A stretch of 22,689 bases of DNA from Rhizophlyctis rosea (Eukaryota > Chytridiomycota > Chytridiomycetes > Rhizophlyctidales > Rhizophlyctidaceae): contig JADGJC010000493.1 of the NCBI GenBank assembly GCA_027596075.1, positions 1 through 22,689 on the forward strand. The letters run 5' to 3'. The translations under genes were made by a program, and so were the position numbers. The notes under the pieces were generated by a model. The model was not told the DNA's origin and searched no databases. It saw nothing but the letters and a program-made list of their open reading frames with translations. Positions 8,610-19,466 of the stretch are shown piece after piece. How positions within the stretch are numbered: the stretch's first letter is position 1; each line of letters begins with the position of its first letter.

Positions 8610-10957
8610 ATGCCCGCTCGCAAAGATGATAACCCTATCAGTAGAAATGCCCGTCCCGTGTATTTAGACGACCCAAAACAATCATACACAGAACTGCTGA
8701 GCGCCATTGGTAGGCAAACTCCGGCATAGCAACGTCACATGCCAATGCCTCACGACGTGACTCCACGATCAGGCGACTCAGACTTTGTTCTTATTGGCGA
8801 CGGGACACACGGTACTGCTGAGTTCTATCGCGAACGTGCGTACATCACCCAGCGGCTGGTGCAGGAAAAGGGGTTTACTGTGGTCGCCGTCGAAGGGGAT
8901 TGGCCAGATGCGTACCGCATCAATCGGTATGTGGAAGCCTTCGCAACGCTGTCCGGAGATGCAGCACTAATCAAGAGACCGGATAGATATGTGAAAGGGT
9001 TTGGCAAAGATAGGCATGCCGCTGACACTTTGAAAGATTTCAAGCGGTACGGGTCGTCAGCTTCGATTTTCACGACTTTTGAATGTTGCGAGGCCGCTGG
9101 GCTTCAATTGCTATGCCTTTTTCCACAGATTTCCACTTTGGATGTGGAGGAACGATGTCATGATCCCATTCATCAGGTGGATGCGAGATTACAACAAAGA
9201 GCGCCCCAAAAACGAGAAGGTTGCTGTCTCATTCTTGCCCGTACTACAGCAGTTTCCTGCGCGGATTTCAGGCTCAGAACTGAATGTCTGACACAATCAG
9301 GTTACATTCCACGGCATCGATATGTATTCCCTACATAAAAGCGCAGAATGTGTCATTGACTATCTGAACAAACATGATCCTGAGCTTGCTAAGAAGGCTA
9401 AGGAACGGTGAGTACTTTGCGATGCACCGCTCGCAGGCTCAACACGCTTGCGCATACATGCATGTGACTAAATCTCTTCGTGATCCTCAATCGAAAGCTA
9501 CGCATGCTTCGACAAGTTTGGGCCGGATACCATGACGTACGCATTATTTACTGGTCGTGGGTTACATAAGGTTTGTATCATCTTTTTTCAGCATGTGTCT
9601 TCCCTGCTAAAATTTTGCATCATCAGTCTTGCGAGAAGGAAGTTTGCAAAGTCCTTACAGACCTTCTCAATGACGGCTACGACAAAATTACAAAGGGATT
9701 GGCGGATGATGAGGATGGGCCGGAAGAGAGGAAGTGGGTTGCTATGGTATGGTATCTTCTTTGAGTCATCTGTGAGATTGGTTCCTTGGTGGTGCACGAG
9801 GTTGATGAGATCATTATCTCCTTAGATGAACGCTCTCGTTGTGAAGGATGCGGAACAGTACTACCGCTGCATGCTTGAGGAGGACGAAAAGACTTGGAAC
9901 ATCCGGTAGGTGGTCAGCTCTGTGACATCGATCAGTCTGCAACATGCGCTCTTGACCTCAAATATGGATGTCGCGCAATAGAGATAACCATATGGTTCGT
10001 GTGCTGCAAGAGCTTGTGAAGCACCACCAGGGATCCGATGGAAGACCTGCCAAAGCCGTCGTCTGGGTATGTCAACTAATCGTGGGGGAGCGATCAGACC
10101 TGGCGCATTGAATGGGAATTTTTAGGCCCACAATAGTCACCTGGGGGACGCCAGCGCGACTGACATGGGCAAGCGAAGAGGTGGGTGGAAGGAAGAGAGT
10201 GGACGGTTGTCGCTGGTTATACAACCATGGTGTTGATAACAATTTATCCGTTCTCATAGGAGAGGTGAATGTTGGCCAACTTTGTCGCCAGAAGTTTGGC
10301 GCAGACCGAGTTTACAACGTTGGATTCCTCTGTAACATCGGATCTGGTAAGTTGCAAGAAGCGGACCTGACAAATCACCAGCCACTTGTGACATCCCGCG
10401 CACCACTAGTAACTGCCGCAGATGAATGGGACTCCCCTGCCCAGAGAATGACCCTCAATCCATCCTTGCGCGACAGCGTTGAGGACATTCTTTATGATGC
10501 ATGTGGGAGGAACTTGCCAAACTTTTTGCTGATCATGAAGACGAAGGATGAAGGTAAGAAGAGGGATCTTGATGCGGAAATGACGAGGTCAGTGCGCTGT
10601 CATCTGGACCAGGTGACAGGTCAAACTTGGCGAGTTGCACCAGCTTGAAACCCTCGAGCCTTTCAGGTTGCTCCAAAAGCCGCTCTTGCAGCGCTATGTT
10701 GGAGTTCTGTACAAACCCGACACGGAGCGTTGGTCGCACTACAGCAAGTCGGAGTTGGCTAATCAGGTAAAAGCCCAGTTACCACGAGATTCGCATCGAG
10801 CTACAGTGTGGATGATACTTCCTGATAACGCCAAATCTTCCAGTTTGATGCCACGGTTTACCTCCACGTCACAACAGGGATCAACCCTCTTGACAAAACG
10901 AATCATTTCCCAGATGCGGATGAAAACGTACCGGATACATTCCCGTTTGCGCTGTAG
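8610..10957 (+). CDS. erythromycin esterase family hydrolase, 13 exons
   Basis: Member of the Ere/succinoglycan-biosynthesis-like family (Pfam erythromycin esterase); the fungal substrate is unknown. Exons: 8610-8709, 8773-9046, 9129-9219, 9301-9407, 9498-9570, 9627-9746, 9826-9905, 9982-10066, 10126-10180, 10260-10346, 10410-10591, 10644-10766, 10844-10957; about 496 residues. Family landmarks in order: GDGTHGTAEFYRER (42-55), VAVEGDWPDAYRINRYV (71-87), FPLWMWRND, VTFHGIDMYSLH, RYACFDKFG, KDAEQYYRCML, AHNSHLGDASATDMG, VTAADEWDSPAQRM, VGVLYKPDTERWSHY and FDATVYLHVTTGINPLD. The presumed catalytic His and the Glu of VEGDW are present, but the usual Glu of the GE.THG motif is Asp. No signal peptide is evident, so it is probably cytosolic. 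The junction after exon 11 is uncertain: only short introns (43-52 nt) keep phase. An upstream start at 8538 is possible. Confidence 0.88.
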
Positions 10958-11556
10958 ATGCTGGATCTTTCATGAGAATGCTCGATTGGTGTTACACCCA
11001 AGGATAGCAGTATTCCGCTATTGCCTCCATGCCATGTATCAATGAGAATAAACTGTCAGTGCAGAAAGCACCTTCTACATTTACGAAGCTTATTTACAGC
11101 CTGAGGTCGGTGATGATCATGCATCTTTGTTGAGGATATATCGATGAAGGAGAAAGAGACGCTTGCGCAATGAGACCTCTGTTCCAACCACCCGAAGATT
11201 CGGATCCAGACAGGCACCAAGTGCACCAGGGAGAAATCCGCATTCCCCTTCCTCCGTATTTAAATGAGGTATTCACGCAGCTGCCCACGATCAACACACA
11301 TTACGACAAATCGACCAGCACCCATTTGTGCCGAAATCAGCACCATAAATACCGAATTTTCAAATGTCTGAGAACGATGGCATGGAGTGCATGGGACTGA
11401 TGGAAGACAGCCATGAGGACCCTAAACATCCGAAGGACCCTGACAAACCTGCTGGAAATAGAGCCTTCCAAATCGGGACAAATGGGTTTCCCTCTTTTCA
11501 AGCTTTTGCTTCCCTTCACCCACCGACCCATACTTACTTATCCCAATTCAACCACG
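10958..11556. other. intergenic region between esterase-family gene and Arp5
   Basis: No gene is supported. An AATAAA at 11047 fits the end of the upstream transcript. The frame of Arp5 exon 1 is open leftward to 11413, but the residues encoded there do not look like an actin-related N-terminus, so this is taken as 5' leader and promoter. Confidence 0.45.
11047..11052 (+). promoter_or_regulatory. AATAAA polyadenylation signal
   Basis: Lies 90 bases after the stop codon of the esterase-family gene on the same strand, a usual distance for a fungal 3' untranslated region. Confidence 0.5.
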
Positions 11557-14500
11557 ATGACAACAATGAACACTATACCCATATACTCAATATCGGACTC
11601 TCCAGTATACACGTCACCCCAACAGCAGGACTATGGGCCCTATCGCGATGCCTCAGCCCCCATAGTAATTGATAACGGCACTTCACAGCTACGAGCCGGC
11701 TGGGCAGGGGAAGATAAACCGCGTCGTACGTTGAATGCAACAACTTCCGTGAAATCACAACGCTCACCGTCAGGCTCTACAGTAATATTTGATAACGTTG
11801 TCGCCAAATATCGAGATAGGAAAACCTCACAAAGCGTTCTGCTTGTTGGTGATGACGTTTACATTTCGGGGCGGCAGTCAGAGATCCGGACAGCGTTTGA
11901 CGGGGGGGCGCTGATAAATACTGAGATGTTGGTAGGTATTTCTGATTATGCCGATGATTCCGTCAAGTTCATACATTGAAGGAAGGGCGGACATTGTTGA
12001 TTATCACGCTTTAGGATCATGTTCTGAACATATGGATTATTTTACTTAGGAATATACCCTGGATTATGTTTTTCTCAAGCTTGGAATTGATACTGATCGC
12101 ATCACGCACCCCGTTCTCATGACGGAGCCGCTATGTAACCCTTCATACAGCCGGAAATGTATGTTGTGTCACCGTTCGGTGTTGGTGACAAAGCCCGCTT
12201 GACGAACCCTCTTCGCAGTGGCTTCTGAGCTTCTTTTCGAAGGGTATCAGCTGCCAGGCGTCGTGTACGGGGTGGATTCGCTGTTCAGTTACTACGCGAA
12301 TGGTTGCTCATTCGGGGATGGAGGGCTGATCATCTCATCCGGGCACCAATTTACCCAAATCATTCCCGTGATCAATGGCAAACCGGCCCTCGAGCATTGC
12401 AAACGGTGAGCATTGTTCACTGTACAATCGTGTGGATAAGAATCACTAATGACCGGACGCTAGAATCGCATATGGTGGTCAAATTGCATCGGACCACCTT
12501 TTGAAACTTCTACAGATGAAATACCCCTCCTTCCCTGTCAAAGTTACATCGGCTCAAGCACTGGTATGCATGTGAATACTTCCTGCTCTGCTCACTTTCG
12601 GCATCGATTAAATCAATCACAGACCATGGTGCGACAGCACTCCTATACCGCACTGGACTACCAAGAAGAAATGCGGGCATTGACGGATCCTGTGAAATTT
12701 GATTTCATCGATCGCGTGATCCAGTTTCCTTTCGTTGAGAAGGTAGAGCACGTCATACTCGTCCTGAGTTTGATCTAAACAAACCGCCTTCCGTCAGGTC
12801 GACGAACAAGAAGATTTGGAGGAAGCGGAACGGGTTGCGGAGAGGAGGAGGGAGCAAGGAAGAAGACTGGCAGAGCGCACAGCACAGATGCGTGAGGAAA
12901 AGGTATACAAGCACTGGCGGGCAGATACCTTCGTGCACACGCTGATTCCTGACGCTTTGCACAAAGCTGCGCGAAAAGGAAGCGTATGCAGCTGAGCTAA
13001 CGCGAATACGAGATATCGGAATTAAGGAGGATCTTCCATGGGCGCAACTTGCTGTCAGTACCTCCATCTGACAGTGCGAGAATGGGCATTCTGCTGATTA
13101 TTCATCGTAAATAGGAACAACTCCGTCCCATTGGTATCAGGTCACAAGCGGAATTCGAGAGTGAGATCAAGAATGCTGAGGCGGCGATCAAACGCATCCG
13201 AAATAAGATGGAAGGGATCGAAGATGGGGAAGAGAAGGTGAAATACGACACTCCAGCGCGACTTCTCGTGATGAACTGAATATCTTGTCAAAAAGGAGAA
13301 ACCATCTTTCCCCCTAGTGGACGTCCCTGACGAGGAATTAGATGAGGAAGGAAAGAAGGAAAAGCGGAGACAGCGGTTAATGAAGGCGGGCTTTGACGCG
13401 CGGGAACGAATGAAGCGGGAAAAGGAAGAGGAAAAGGTTCGAGAGGTATGAGTACGCAAGGCACTTGTAGCAACCTGGATTGCGCTTCACAGTATGATCG
13501 CATCTTATAGGCGGAGAGATCCAAGGAAGAGGAAGAACGTAGGGCTCGAGATCCTGCGAAGTGGTTGGAAAGCATTAGGGAGAGACGTCAGGTGAGGATG
13601 ACGTGCTTGATATACTCTCCTCTTGGCGGATGCAAACGTGTTATCATGGACAGGAATTGGTGGAAAAAATACGGGCTAGACAACGGAAGAAAGCACAATT
13701 GTCTGATCGGCGAAGTCACGCTTCACTGCTGCGAATGAAAAACATTGCTGCGCTGGCAGCAGAGGAGGCGCCAAATAAGCGACGACGGCGTGGACAGGAT
13801 GGTATGCAAGTGGGTATGGTGAGGTAAAGTACATACTGACAGGTCTTCGTTGATGTTCGCACAGATGACACTTTTGGCGCGAACGATGACGACTGGGGAG
13901 TTTACAGAGAAATTGTATGTTTGGTTTGGTATATCCTAACCGCCCCAGTCATCAATATTAATACGTAGGGATCATCAGCGCCGAGATGACGACGATGATT
14001 CAGATGAAGAAGAAGAATCCGCTTCTCTTCAGAAGCTGGATGAACTTCTCATAATCCACGACCCGAGCTTCATTCCGGAAGATGTCTACGACGAAACTCG
14101 ATCATTCCGCAATACCATATTACATCGGCTAGCATATGGATCCGGGGCCTGGGACCCAAGCGACCCAGCGACCATGAGTCAGGTGCATTTGAACATCGAA
14201 CGTTTTCGAGTGCCGGAGGCGGTGTTTCAACCAGGAATTGTGGGGCTGGATCAAGCAGGGCTTTTGGAGTGTGTGACGGAGATCCTCAAGAGATTTGATG
14301 AAGGGCAGACGGAGAGGATGTGCAAGGTATGAGGGGTACCGCATGGAATATTCAACATGCACATTCATCACATCCATGTATCTGTGGATTTCATGAAATG
14401 AACGATGTAACTTCGTGCAACACACAGAACATACTGATAACCGGCGGCAACACCCTCTACACGAATCTGACCCAGCGCATCGAGAACGACATTCGGTCCA

Positions 14501-14700
14501 TCCGTCCATTCGGGTCGGTTATCCGGGTGCGCCAGGCACAAAATCCGATTTTGGACGCTTGGAAGGGGGCAGCCAAGTGGGCGGTCGAGGATGAAAGTGC
14601 TTTTCGGAAAGCAGTGGTCACGCGGGAGATGTATGAGGAGTTTGGGCATGAGTATCTTGTCGAGCATCCAATGAGTAATTTGGGAGTGGGAAGAGGCTGA
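11557..14700 (+). CDS. ARP5: actin-related protein 5 (INO80 complex)
   Basis: Nuclear actin-like subunit of the INO80 chromatin remodeller, which couples ATP hydrolysis to nucleosome sliding. Exons: 11557-11931, 12050-12158, 12219-12405, 12464-12563, 12623-12742, 12798-12902, 12967-13053, 13115-13237, 13296-13445, 13511-13591, 13654-13801, 13865-13914, about 13949-14326 and 14428-14700; about 761 residues, close to the 755 of yeast Arp5. IVIDNGTSQLRAGWAGED is the first phosphate loop, VVYGVDSLFSYY and GLIISSGHQFTQIIP the second actin half, and ILITGGNTLYTNL the adenosine-binding region. Between the two halves lies the large charged, coiled-coil-like insertion that marks Arp5, with FPLVDVPDEELDEEG, KQRK-type basic runs and DDTFGANDDDWGVYREI. 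The C-terminus has PILDAWKGAAKWA. The junction between exons 12 and 13 is the only one not settled: the most natural intron (13915-13968) breaks the frame. The start is the first ATG before the actin fold. Confidence 0.95.
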
Positions 14701-15115
14701 TGACTGGATGAGGCAATTTGGGAGTTGGATTGGGATATTGCAGGAGGCCGGAAGCTCTTCTCGGATTCTGTTTATGTTCCACCTGTTCCCCACTAAGACG
14801 CGCCAGCTGCGCCACGGGTGCCTTGATCTGCCGTCCACATCTGTTCGTTAAGATCTTGTGTGAATACTCGCACCTCAATTTCCAACATCCTTGCAATTGA
14901 TTTTATCGCATTTGAAACTGGTTGCTCATCGTTTTGCTTTCGCGAGGGTAAAATGTTTAGACGGATGCAAGTTGCAAAACTGATGATTTGTGGCTTGTGA
15001 TAACTGCCACCGCCGCCGTGGCTGATTTCACGTTACCTTCTCCCCTCATGGAGCAGCTCCTTTCTTACCCGCTAACTTACTTCTCATGCCAAACTGATCT
15101 CAAATTTGTCAACAA
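14701..15115. other. short intergenic region
   Basis: About 415 bases between the Arp5 stop and the next start. I see no gene, and no clear AATAAA. The pyrimidine-rich stretch near 15055-15085 is probably the promoter side of the following gene. Confidence 0.4.
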
Positions 15116-16878
15116 ATGGAGTGGTCTTCCTCGGGCTTGTGGCAAGTAAATGGAGGACAGGGCTCAGTACATGGCCACGGCGGTAACGTGTCGGCGGGTG
15201 GGCATGCAGCTCCTCCAAACGAGGTGAGGTGGGTCGGGTCCCTGTGTTGAAGCTTTTGTCTAGGATGTTGAAAGTTCATACTCTCAGAAGGTCAATACAA
15301 CCATATCTTCGTTGTTGGCAACGCTGGCGGCTTTGAACAATGCCACGCCTGTAAGTGCCTTGGCCTTGTCTGCTTCCGATCTTCGTACCGTCTAATTAAG
15401 GTCGCCTGCCCCTGCTGTAGAGTGCTCCACCTGCTACACCCGCGGTGCTGAGCACTAATGTTCTGTCGGACCTAACTGCGCTGAACTTCTCCGCCGATTT
15501 CCTACGGGAAGTTCGCGCAGAATTTCAAAGTCAGGCAACGCCCGCTTCTCAAAACCTAACACAGCAACAACCACTGCTCGCCTTCGGTTTACCAACGGCA
15601 AACAACTTGCCTTCAGCGCCTGTTGCGGTGTCGAGCATGCCTACGGCCAACGTCTTTACCGATGTCGCTCCACTCATCTCCCCTTCTGCAGCTCAAACGT
15701 TGCTGAATCCAACTGCGCCATATAACACAGCGGTCAATCTCGTCAATCAGCTTTCGCAGTTGAACCAACTCGCCCAAACACATTCTATTACGACAGCGCA
15801 ATGGAGGCCACCTACTCTTAACCAACCATCTTCTTCAACATCGACTTACCCTTTACCTCCGGAATCTTCTTTTGCTCCTCCATTGCCGGATTGTGATCAG
15901 GATATACCTTTGTTCGCCAACGGGTCCGTCGCTCATGTCGGTAGCCGTCGTTCATCTCAGGAATCAGAAAGTACTTCGCAATCCAGTCGACGTCGCTCGT
16001 ATGACGCAGCGTTCGACCCTCAACCCAATCGCCGCCCCTCCCATGACCGAATGTATAATTCACAATCATCAGCAACATCCCTGAAGCAATTCGTTCCACT
16101 CCACTTTTCAAAGCAACCGCCGACCACCTCCCCATCATCAACTTCAACGTCGCCTTCTAAATCCGCTACGGAGACGTCTCGCCCGCCAATAAAATCTCTC
16201 CAAAACAAATCAGTGAAGGAGCACACGAGCGCGTCTGCGAACGCCGTGACAAGATTGAGAGCTTTGGCGGCTGATGCGGATGTCGTTGGCCTTGTCAAGG
16301 AATTGCAGAAGGCGCAGGTTCGTTGGTTGATATGGCGAAGGCTATCAGAGAGACGCAATCTGTTGACCTAAGTTGCATGCGCGGGGTAACAGAGTGAGCG
16401 AGAAGACGAACTTCTCCGTCAGCGGACGCTGATCACCCAACGGCATGCAAGGCAACGGGATGAGGCGCTCGGTCAAGAGCTTGTTGGGGAGATTTCGCCC
16501 GAAAAAGTCAAGGTATCTCATGAGATCCTGTTGGAAAGCTTGAGACCTTCAAGTCCTCACAAAGCTTGCGCTATTGTTTGTCGTGTGACAGCAAATTGAA
16601 GATAAGTTTCGACATGAGCTTAGGGATCACGATATGTTCATATTGGATGAGATGGACATTATGCGTAGGAGGCAACAGGAGTCTTTGGAGAAGGTATGCT
16701 TCATGCTGATTGAGCTGTCATTCTTTGAAGCATAGATGATTGATGGGTCCTGACCCGTTCTCAACGAATGAAGGTTGGAATGCCATTTTTCAGGCTAACA
16801 GAAGATATGACAAGCATTGCAACGCAACGGAGGGTGTTGATTAGATTCATGGAGTTTGCTTCCAATGACGGGACATGA
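15116..16878 (+). CDS. DGCR6-domain protein with long disordered insert
   Basis: Resembles the DiGeorge syndrome critical region 6 / Drosophila gonadal family, whose molecular role is poorly known. Exons are 15116-15223, 15288-15350, 15421-16317, 16393-16512, 16592-16693 and 16774-16878; 464 residues, all phases consistent. The family match lies in the last third. A helix with ALAADADVVGLVKELQKAQ leads into a long charged coiled coil (SEREDELLRQRTLITQRH, then KFRHELRDHDMFILDEMD). The end, LEKVGMPFFRLTEDM, parallels the family's LEKAGV..F.VT pattern and is followed by RVLIRFMEF. Residues 60-350 are a Gln/Pro/Ser/Thr-rich region, probably disordered, that makes this protein about twice the length of human DGCR6. 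Exon 2 could begin at 15291. The assignment rests on motif order recalled from the family. Confidence 0.7.
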
Positions 16879-17295
16879 ATCGGGGCGAATCCCTATTCCA
16901 ATTCCCGTCATTGCTCAAGGTGTGCTGATAATAATTACAACAATTTCCCCTGCACTTTGTACATAGTATAGCATGATGTTCCTCCTACCTATGATGTAAA
17001 TTGTACATATAAAACAAAAACGAGTACGCTGGTCGTTGCTCCATGCCCGAAGCAAGAAGCGGTCGCGATTGAAAATACTTGTATGCATTTTGTTTATTTT
17101 CTTGTTTATTTACATGGACCGTGTCAAAAAAAATATTGTTTGAGGAGATGCAACCAAAGAAACACGTGCACGGCGAATTCGCAATGTGATGTTGAACGCT
17201 ATCTCAAGAATGAATGAGAATGTCCCTCCCCTTCTGATCAGTGATTTCGAGTTATCTGTCAGTCTTAGCCCCCTTCACATGCAAGCACGCAAGGA
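16879..17295. other. convergent intergenic region
   Basis: Lies between the 3' ends of the DGCR6-like gene (plus) and the small membrane protein (minus). It is AT-rich, with two polyadenylation signals for the minus strand (listed separately). No gene was seen. Confidence 0.5.
17093..17110 (-). promoter_or_regulatory. two AATAAA signals on the minus strand
   Basis: TTTATT occurs at 17093-17098 and 17105-17110 on the plus strand, that is AATAAA twice on the minus strand, about 190 bases past the stop of the small membrane-protein gene. This supports the direction of that gene. Confidence 0.55.
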
Positions 17296-17894
17296 TCAGA
17301 TGATCCGCATGCGAGCAAAGGATTTGTCGATGTGTTGGAAGATGACGCCAAAGATGAGGATGGCCGTCCAGAGCAGCGGAAGGATGAACTTTCGTGGTGT
17401 GCTGGTTGGGAAATGAAAAAAATTAGTGATTTGCGCAGAGAATGAGCGTCATGATGTTTAGATCCATTGCGCATGCTTGCCAACACTCACAAAGATTGCC
17501 CACATGCCCACAAAATCAAGCGTCCCATCCAGCCATCAGCCATATTCGCATCCAATTGCAGGTCTCCTGTTGTTGAGCGCGGGTGTGTGGAATGTCGTGG
17601 AGATGATGTGTTGGAGAGATCGAATGAAGGCGTTGTCGTGCGTGTTGGATATTGTGATGTGGATGGGGATGATGGGTAGCTTTGCGCAGCCTGGGATTTG
17701 AGTTGGTTGGTCAAGGAGAGGATTTGGGCGGTTGTCGAGTCCGTCTGCAAAAGCGTGAGGTATTAGTCAATGACTCGCATGCTCATCACTTCCACCACCA
17801 CCACCTCATTCCACAATGCCCACCAACCCAACCCACATAAGCCTCACCCCAAAGCCGCCCAATACCTCACACCACCGCTCGCAAAACCCTTCAT
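17296..17894 (-). CDS. small Ser/Thr-rich protein with C-terminal membrane segment
   Basis: Unknown function. Two exons are supported, 17744-17491 and 17401-17296, joined in phase 2 by an 89-nt intron with a GTGAGT donor. Together they encode a helical start (ILSLTNQLKSQAAQ), a Ser/Pro/Thr-rich linker, MADGWMGRLILWACGQS, one strong membrane segment (FILPLLWTAILIFGVIF) and a short basic tail ending at TGA 17298-17296. A single C-terminal anchor with the bulk ahead of it suggests a tail-anchored-like protein, but no SNARE core is visible. Exon 1 (17894-17871, encoding MKGFASGG) is a guess: it has ATG, a GTGAGG donor and correct phase, but it overlaps a plus-strand frame. Two AATAAA motifs lie downstream. 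Total about 127 residues. Confidence 0.5.
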
Positions 17895-17896
17895 AG

Positions 17897-18934
17897 AAAC
17901 CCGTGCATCCCTCAACAGCCTGTTGCCGGGGCCGGGCGGCGGCGCGGGGGGCGCGGCCCGGGGCGCCGGGGGGGCCGCGGGGGGAGGAGCTTGAAGAAGT
18001 TGAGGGAGAGGAGGACCGGGAAGTAGAAGAAATTGAGGACGATGAATTCAGTGATGATTTGACAGACCGAGGTAATGGTTGTGCCCTCATCAAGCAAAGG
18101 CTACAGCTTATTGATGCCCTTCCTCATCCATCACCTCTTTTTGACGCAGCCTCAGTGTCTGGAAGTGAATACCCAGCTTCGGAGGCCCCTTTTGAAATGA
18201 CAGCGGCTACTGAGGATGTTGGGGAGGCGGAGGCCGGACGGAACGGGAAAGATGAGGAAGGAGAGGAGGAGTTGAGAGGACGTGAAGCGTTGCGTGACGA
18301 CTACGATGAGGAATCCTCATCAGAAGATGGACAGGAAGACGCAACCTCGGAAGCAGGAACAACCCAATCCTCCCTCTCATCAAGATCACGAATGCCTTCC
18401 CATCATCCAGCGAGGACAGCATCACCACTACCGTCAGAGTCTTCTGTTACCACCATTGCAACAACCGGAACGACGGCAACAACAGCCACCACCGCAACGA
18501 GAGCAACAACAGCAACAAAAACCACAACCGCCTCCAAACTTACAGAATCTACCAAAAGTGCCCGCCGCGTAAAATCAACCACAGACCTCGCCATAATCCG
18601 TACGCTCTACAACAGGATCCAAACCCTCGAACGTGACACTCACGCTCTCCCCCCTCCACCTTCCCCTGCGGCCCGTCGACCACAATCTTATACACCACCA
18701 CCCACAAAACCTGCAACAACAACGACAAAGAATCGGAGAGTAAGTTTCCTAGACCAGACTGGCCCGCCGTCGTATCAGCAACAGACGTTTGCGCATGCTT
18801 CCCGGGCGAGGACGGTGTCGGAGCCTAAGAAGGTGGGGGAGGGGAGTGAGAGGGGAGTTAGGGGACGGGTGTCGATGGGGGATTTGAGGGGTGGTGTGGG
18901 GGGTGGTGCGGGGGAGGGGAGACGGTGGAGGTAG
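17897..18934 (+). CDS. acidic, Thr-rich low-complexity protein, 5' end unresolved
   Basis: An open frame of about 345 codons ending at TAG 18932-18934, much longer than chance, while the opposite strand is broken here. After a G/C-only stretch the product is strongly acidic (EELEEVEGEEDREVEEIEDD), followed by CALIKQRLQLIDAL, a Ser/Glu-rich region, a Thr/Ala run at about 18450-18545, a short helix (DLAIIRTLYNRIQTLERD) and a basic RRVSFLDQTG segment. No family recognised; it looks like a disordered regulatory or scaffold protein. There is no ATG near the start of the frame (the first in-frame ATG is at 18198). Either an upstream exon is missing, or the frame opening at ATG 17770 is its true beginning and is knocked out of phase in the G/C tract. 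The second reading would remove exon 1 of the minus-strand neighbour. Confidence 0.45.
   Translation, partial: KPVHPSTACCRGRAAARGARPGAPGGPRGEELEEVEGEEDREVEEIEDDEFSDDLTDRGNGCALIKQRLQLIDALPHPSPLFDAASVSGSEYPASEAPFEMTAATEDVGEAEAGRNGKDEEGEEELRGREALRDDYDEESSSEDGQEDATSEAGTTQSSLSSRSRMPSHHPARTASPLPSESSVTTIATTGTTATTATTATRATTATKTTTASKLTESTKSARRVKSTTDLAIIRTLYNRIQTLERDTHALPPPPSPAARRPQSYTPPPTKPATTTTKNRRVSFLDQTGPPSYQQQTFAHASRARTVSEPKKVGEGSERGVRGRVSMGDLRGGVGGGAGEGRRWR
17925..17984. other. 60-base tract of only G and C
   Basis: From 17925 to 17984 every base is G or C, with several runs of four to seven G on the plus strand. Nothing else in the window is comparable. It could form G-quadruplex structures, and it is difficult to sequence accurately. 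Confidence 0.9.
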
Positions 18935-19466
18935 CAGAGGTGGACGACATTGAGGCGTGGGAGGAGGGAGTGGCGTGACATGTGGTAAACAATGTACATA
19001 AGACCAAAGTGACCTTTCCTTTCTGTGAACCATCTCAAGGGAAATGAATGATTGTTATGGTTGGTCGACTCTGTTGCATCCATAAGGGAAAAATCCCATG
19101 CTGCAGAAAATTCCCCGTCTTTTTGCACCATTCAATACCGACCCGGAAAGACCACCCCCTTTCTTCGCATCCCCAAAAACAGCAATCGCCGAAAAGGGAA
19201 AGAAAAGTATGGCGCGATAGGAGAGAAAAAAAAAAACAGAAACGTGCCACACAACAATTCCGCAAAAAAAAATATATTTACCAGGAAAACAAGCAAAAAA
19301 AGCAAAAATCAAATACTCTTCCACCACCCCCCGGCACCCACATCCCAAAACCTGAAACCTCTATGCTACAAAACTCCCCAACAAACGGCTTGATACGCCC
19401 ACCAAGTTTTGCAAAACTGCTCTGTGCATACTCCCACACACAACCCCCAACGCCTCACTCACCCCA
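18935..19466. other. convergent intergenic region, A-rich
   Basis: Separates the 3' ends of the acidic-protein gene (plus) and the HMG-box gene (minus). It contains several A homopolymers (near 19228 and 19265) and CA/CCA-rich sequence. Open frames on both strands here are low-complexity and unsupported. Confidence 0.45.

Noticed and set aside
14368..14838. 156-codon minus-strand frame over the Arp5 3' end
   Set aside because: It overlaps the last Arp5 exon, whose identity is certain, and shows no domain.
17903..17905. GTG at 17903 as start of the acidic protein
   Set aside because: Nuclear fungal genes rarely start on GTG, and the codons right after it are the suspicious G/C tract.
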